Source of the DNA: Martinezella lusitana
GTDB lineage: Bacteria > Pseudomonadota > Alphaproteobacteria > Rhizobiales > Rhizobiaceae
DNA length: 64,000 bases
Assembly: GCF_016901135.1 (NCBI RefSeq)
Contig: NZ_JAFEVL010000073.1
Span: 62,001 to 126,000, forward strand
Direction of reading: 5' to 3'
Below, piece by piece: positions 61,855 to 64,000 of the stretch. How positions within the stretch are numbered: position 1 is the stretch's first letter; every line of letters begins with the position of its first letter. The position numbers and the translations under genes were made by a program. Below the pieces are notes generated by a model. That model ran no database searches and was not told the origin of the DNA. It saw only the letters and a program-made list of their open reading frames with translations.

Positions 61855-62045
61855 TCACTTTTCCGCCGAGAAGGACGCCCGTTATCGACGCGGGACTGCG
61901 TCGGCAACACCTGTGCGTCATCGAATATAACGACTACATCAGACGTTCATTCCACGAGATTTGCGGCGCAATCGTGATGGCGGCCAGCATCTCCGTCCGC
62001 GAATCATACGCAATCGCGGCGCGATGGGGAAGGACAATGTCGCGA

Positions 62046-63191
62046 CTAAAGTGCGACTGTCTCGACCCGCTTTCCAACGAAACGCAGGGCCACCTGGCCT
62101 TGAATCAGCTGCAAGGCCGTTTCGCCGAAGAGATCGCGTCGCCAGCCGGTGAGCGCGGCAACCTCGGCGTTCTCGCCTTCGGCTGCGATCTTGTCGAGGT
62201 CTTCGCTGTTGGCGATCACCTTCGGCGCGACGCCGTGCTTTTCGGCGATCAGTTTCAACAGAACCTTCAGCAGTTCGGCTGCGGCAGCCGTGCCTTCCGG
62301 AGCCTGCTGATGGCGCGGCGGATGCGGCATGTCGGACTTTGGCAGCGCCAGGGCTTCATTGATCGCCTCGATCACGGCCGCGCCGGCAGTCGAACGCTCC
62401 CAGCCTTTCGGGATGGTGCGCAGCCGGGCAAGTGCTTCGCTGTCCTTCGGCTGCTGCTGAGCGATTTCATAGATCGCGTCGTCCTTCAGCACGCGGGCAC
62501 GAGGAACATTGCGCGCACGCGCCTCGCGTTCGCGCCATGCCGCCACATATTTGAGGATTGCCAGTTCCTGCGGCTTGCGCAACCGCATCTTCAGGCGCTG
62601 CCAGGCATCGTCGGGGTGCAGGTCGTAGGTCTCGCGCGCCTCAAGAATTGCCATTTCCTCCTGCAGCCAGGAGGCACGGCCTTCGCGCTTCAGCTGCTCG
62701 TCGAGCGAAAGGTAGACGTCGCGCAGATGGGTCACATCGGCGAGCGCGTAGTCGAGCTGCTTTTCCGAGAGTGGTCGCCGGCTCCAATCCGTGAAGCGCG
62801 AGGATTTGTCGATATGAACATTCTTGATGCGGCTGACGAGCTGGTCGTACGAGACGGAATCGCCGAAGCCGCAAACCATTGCGGCGACTTGCGTGTCGAA
62901 GATCGGATGCGGAATGAGATTGCCGCGATGGAAGATGATTTCAATGTCCTGGCGCGCGGCGTGAAAAACCTTCAGCACAGCCGGATTGGCCATCAGCTCG
63001 AAAAACGGCTGAAGGTCCAGCCCTTTGGCCAGTGGGTCGACCAGCACCTCGGTCGTCGGGCTCGCCATCTGTATCAAACACAGCTCCGGCCAGAAGGTCG
63101 TTTCTCGCAGGAATTCGGTATCGATGGTAATGAATTCCGACTTGGCCAGCTCTTGGCAGGCCGCCTCCAATTGGGCGGTAGTTTCGATCAT
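62046..63191 (-). CDS. rnd: ribonuclease D
   Basis: 381 aa from the ATG at 63191 (MIETTAQLEAACQEL); the frame opens 141 bp earlier. DEDDy exonuclease motifs: FITIDTEFLRETTFWPE (DxE), VFHAARQDIEI and YALADVTHLRDVYLSL with the catalytic Tyr and Asp, then an HRDC domain (VAAWREREARARNVPRARVL). It trims tRNA 3' ends. Own upstream region of 171 bp. Confidence 0.96.
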   Translation of the reverse strand: MIETTAQLEAACQELAKSEFITIDTEFLRETTFWPELCLIQMASPTTEVLVDPLAKGLDLQPFFELMANPAVLKVFHAARQDIEIIFHRGNLIPHPIFDTQVAAMVCGFGDSVSYDQLVSRIKNVHIDKSSRFTDWSRRPLSEKQLDYALADVTHLRDVYLSLDEQLKREGRASWLQEEMAILEARETYDLHPDDAWQRLKMRLRKPQELAILKYVAAWREREARARNVPRARVLKDDAIYEIAQQQPKDSEALARLRTIPKGWERSTAGAAVIEAINEALALPKSDMPHPPRHQQAPEGTAAAAELLKVLLKLIAEKHGVAPKVIANSEDLDKIAAEGENAEVAALTGWRRDLFGETALQLIQGQVALRFVGKRVETVAL

Positions 63192-63362
63192 CTCAACACA
63201 TTCATCGGTAAAACAGTTGCTTAACTTCCTTCTCCTTTCAGCCGGATATGTCAATACTTTCGCGGACAAAGCTCTTGCCGCATTTCGCTTTTGGTTGAAA
63301 TTATCCGGAGCGATGCCGTTTCGACCGCGCAATCCGGATCGAAAATGGTTTGCGGCCTTACC

Positions 63363-64000
63363 CTAGGCCACGCGCACGTAGCTGGTCATGCCGGTCTTCT
63401 GATGCTCGATGATATGGCAATGCAGCAGCCAATCGCCAGGATTGTCGGCGACGAACGCCAGTTGCACTTTTTCGTCCGGCTGGATCAGATAGGTGTCGGA
63501 CACGAACGGCTGCACCTGCCGCGTCGAGGAGGAGATGACCGTGAAGCTCATCCCGTGCAGATGAATGGGATGGCTATGCGGCGTCACGTTCTCCATGTCG
63601 ATGACATAGCTCTTGCCCAGCTTCAGCTCGGCAAGCGGCGCGGTCGGATCGGGCGTGTCGCCCGGCCACGGTACCTTGTTGATCGCCCAGAAGCTGTAGC
63701 CGAGTGAGCCGCAGATGCTGTTATCAGCCGTATTCTCGGCCGTGGCGCTGAGGATCAACGGAATGTGGGTTGCCGAGCCCAGATCGGCCTTCTTTACCGG
63801 ATTGTCTTCCAGCGTCGCTAGATCGCGGACGTCGCGTTTCAGCGAGCTGCCCACCGAGCGCAGCGTCGCCAGCACCCTCGGGTCGGTGCCTTTGATATCC
63901 TCGAGCTTGACGATCGCTCCCTCGCTATCGGGCATGCGCACCGCCAGCTCCAGTCGCTGACCCGGCCCCAGCTGCAAAAGATCCAGCGGAAAGCGCTGCG
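63363..64000 (-). CDS. multicopper oxidase, C-terminal part (5' end outside window)
   Basis: 212 residues are visible and the frame is open to the last base of the window, so the N-terminus lies beyond it. Copper ligands are clear: HSHPIHLHGM (HxxHxH, type 1 and trinuclear site) and LLHCHIIEHQKTGM (HCHxxxH and axial Met). This is the third cupredoxin domain of a laccase/CueO-like enzyme that couples substrate oxidation to reduction of O2. A TTG at 63977 is only an internal codon. Confidence 0.92.
   Translation of the reverse strand, partial: QRFPLDLLQLGPGQRLELAVRMPDSEGAIVKLEDIKGTDPRVLATLRSVGSSLKRDVRDLATLEDNPVKKADLGSATHIPLILSATAENTADNSICGSLGYSFWAINKVPWPGDTPDPTAPLAELKLGKSYVIDMENVTPHSHPIHLHGMSFTVISSSTRQVQPFVSDTYLIQPDEKVQLAFVADNPGDWLLHCHIIEHQKTGMTSYVRVA

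Noticed and set aside
1..64000. tRNA, rRNA, integrase, transposase or phage genes
   Set aside because: Looked for by eye on both strands and not found; a covariance search would be decisive for small RNAs.

Overview
This 64 kb window reads as a stretch of core chromosome from a member of the Rhizobiaceae, most likely genus Rhizobium. The grounds are the gene families (a RopB/Omp25-type outer membrane protein, HdaA, a long-tailed ribosomal protein S6), the gene orders typical of alphaproteobacteria, the high GC coding style, and several families of rhizobial intergenic palindromic repeats. I see no phage, insertion sequence, integrase, CRISPR array, rRNA or tRNA. About 60 protein genes are recognisable, and almost all are intact. 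The two cut genes (an MFS pump at base 1 and a multicopper oxidase at base 64000) are cut only by the window edges.

Layout. 1-3400: an EmrB/EmrA-like efflux pair and a glycerophosphodiester phosphodiesterase. 3440-5900: the rpsF-rpsR-DUF2232-rplI ribosomal cluster (minus strand). 6290-8130: a histidine phosphatase and a Tas-like aldo/keto reductase. 8330-15040: fabD-fabG-acpP-fabF (fatty acid synthesis), then mltG, yicC and gmk. 15060-23600 (minus): PAP2 phosphatase, lptF-lptG-lptD, surA-like, pdxA, rsmA, an envelope-biogenesis superoperon. 23800-25790: pepA-holC. 25930-31220: GrpB, a sugar 1-dehydrogenase and a DctQM/DctP TRAP system of the TakP (2-oxoacid) type. 31375-35490: a polysaccharide deacetylase lipoprotein, an ABC-F ATPase, a small helical protein and a DinB protein. 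35700-38230: ndk, a lipoprotein, a CGNR regulator and an orphan LivH permease. 38230-42680 (minus): an SDR of pteridine-reductase type, uvrC, pgsA, moaD, moaE. 43040-46220: ropB, an SDR divergent from its LysR regulator, and a GST. 46250-51220: rlmJ, a molybdopterin oxidoreductase, a NudK-like Nudix hydrolase and a PhnM-like amidohydrolase. 51500-59130: purM-purN, then divergently perM-hdaA-ppk1-ppx. 59280-64000: a phytase-like esterase, a membrane class III cyclase, rnd and a multicopper oxidase.

How parts work together: fabD/fabG/acpP/fabF make acyl chains that feed lipid A; LptFGD export LPS; the PAP2 enzyme beside them may trim lipid A phosphates; RopB and the SurA-like chaperone belong to the same envelope. 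MoaD/MoaE serve molybdopterin enzymes such as the oxidoreductase at 47187. Ppk/Ppx, the GDPD, the phytase-like protein and the PhnM-like protein all concern phosphorus, and two of these transcripts carry PHO-box-like sequences.

I did not find a clear new multi-gene system. The best leads are regulatory or small: a four-copy octamer array between the Tas-like gene and fabD; a palindrome between a CGNR regulator and an orphan LivH permease; a textbook LysR T-N11-A box; CtrA-like boxes before ropB and the deacetylase lipoprotein; PHO-box-like repeats before ppk and the phytase-like gene; a PAP2 enzyme whose PSGH motif reads SGE; and mirrored repeat elements between phnM and purN.
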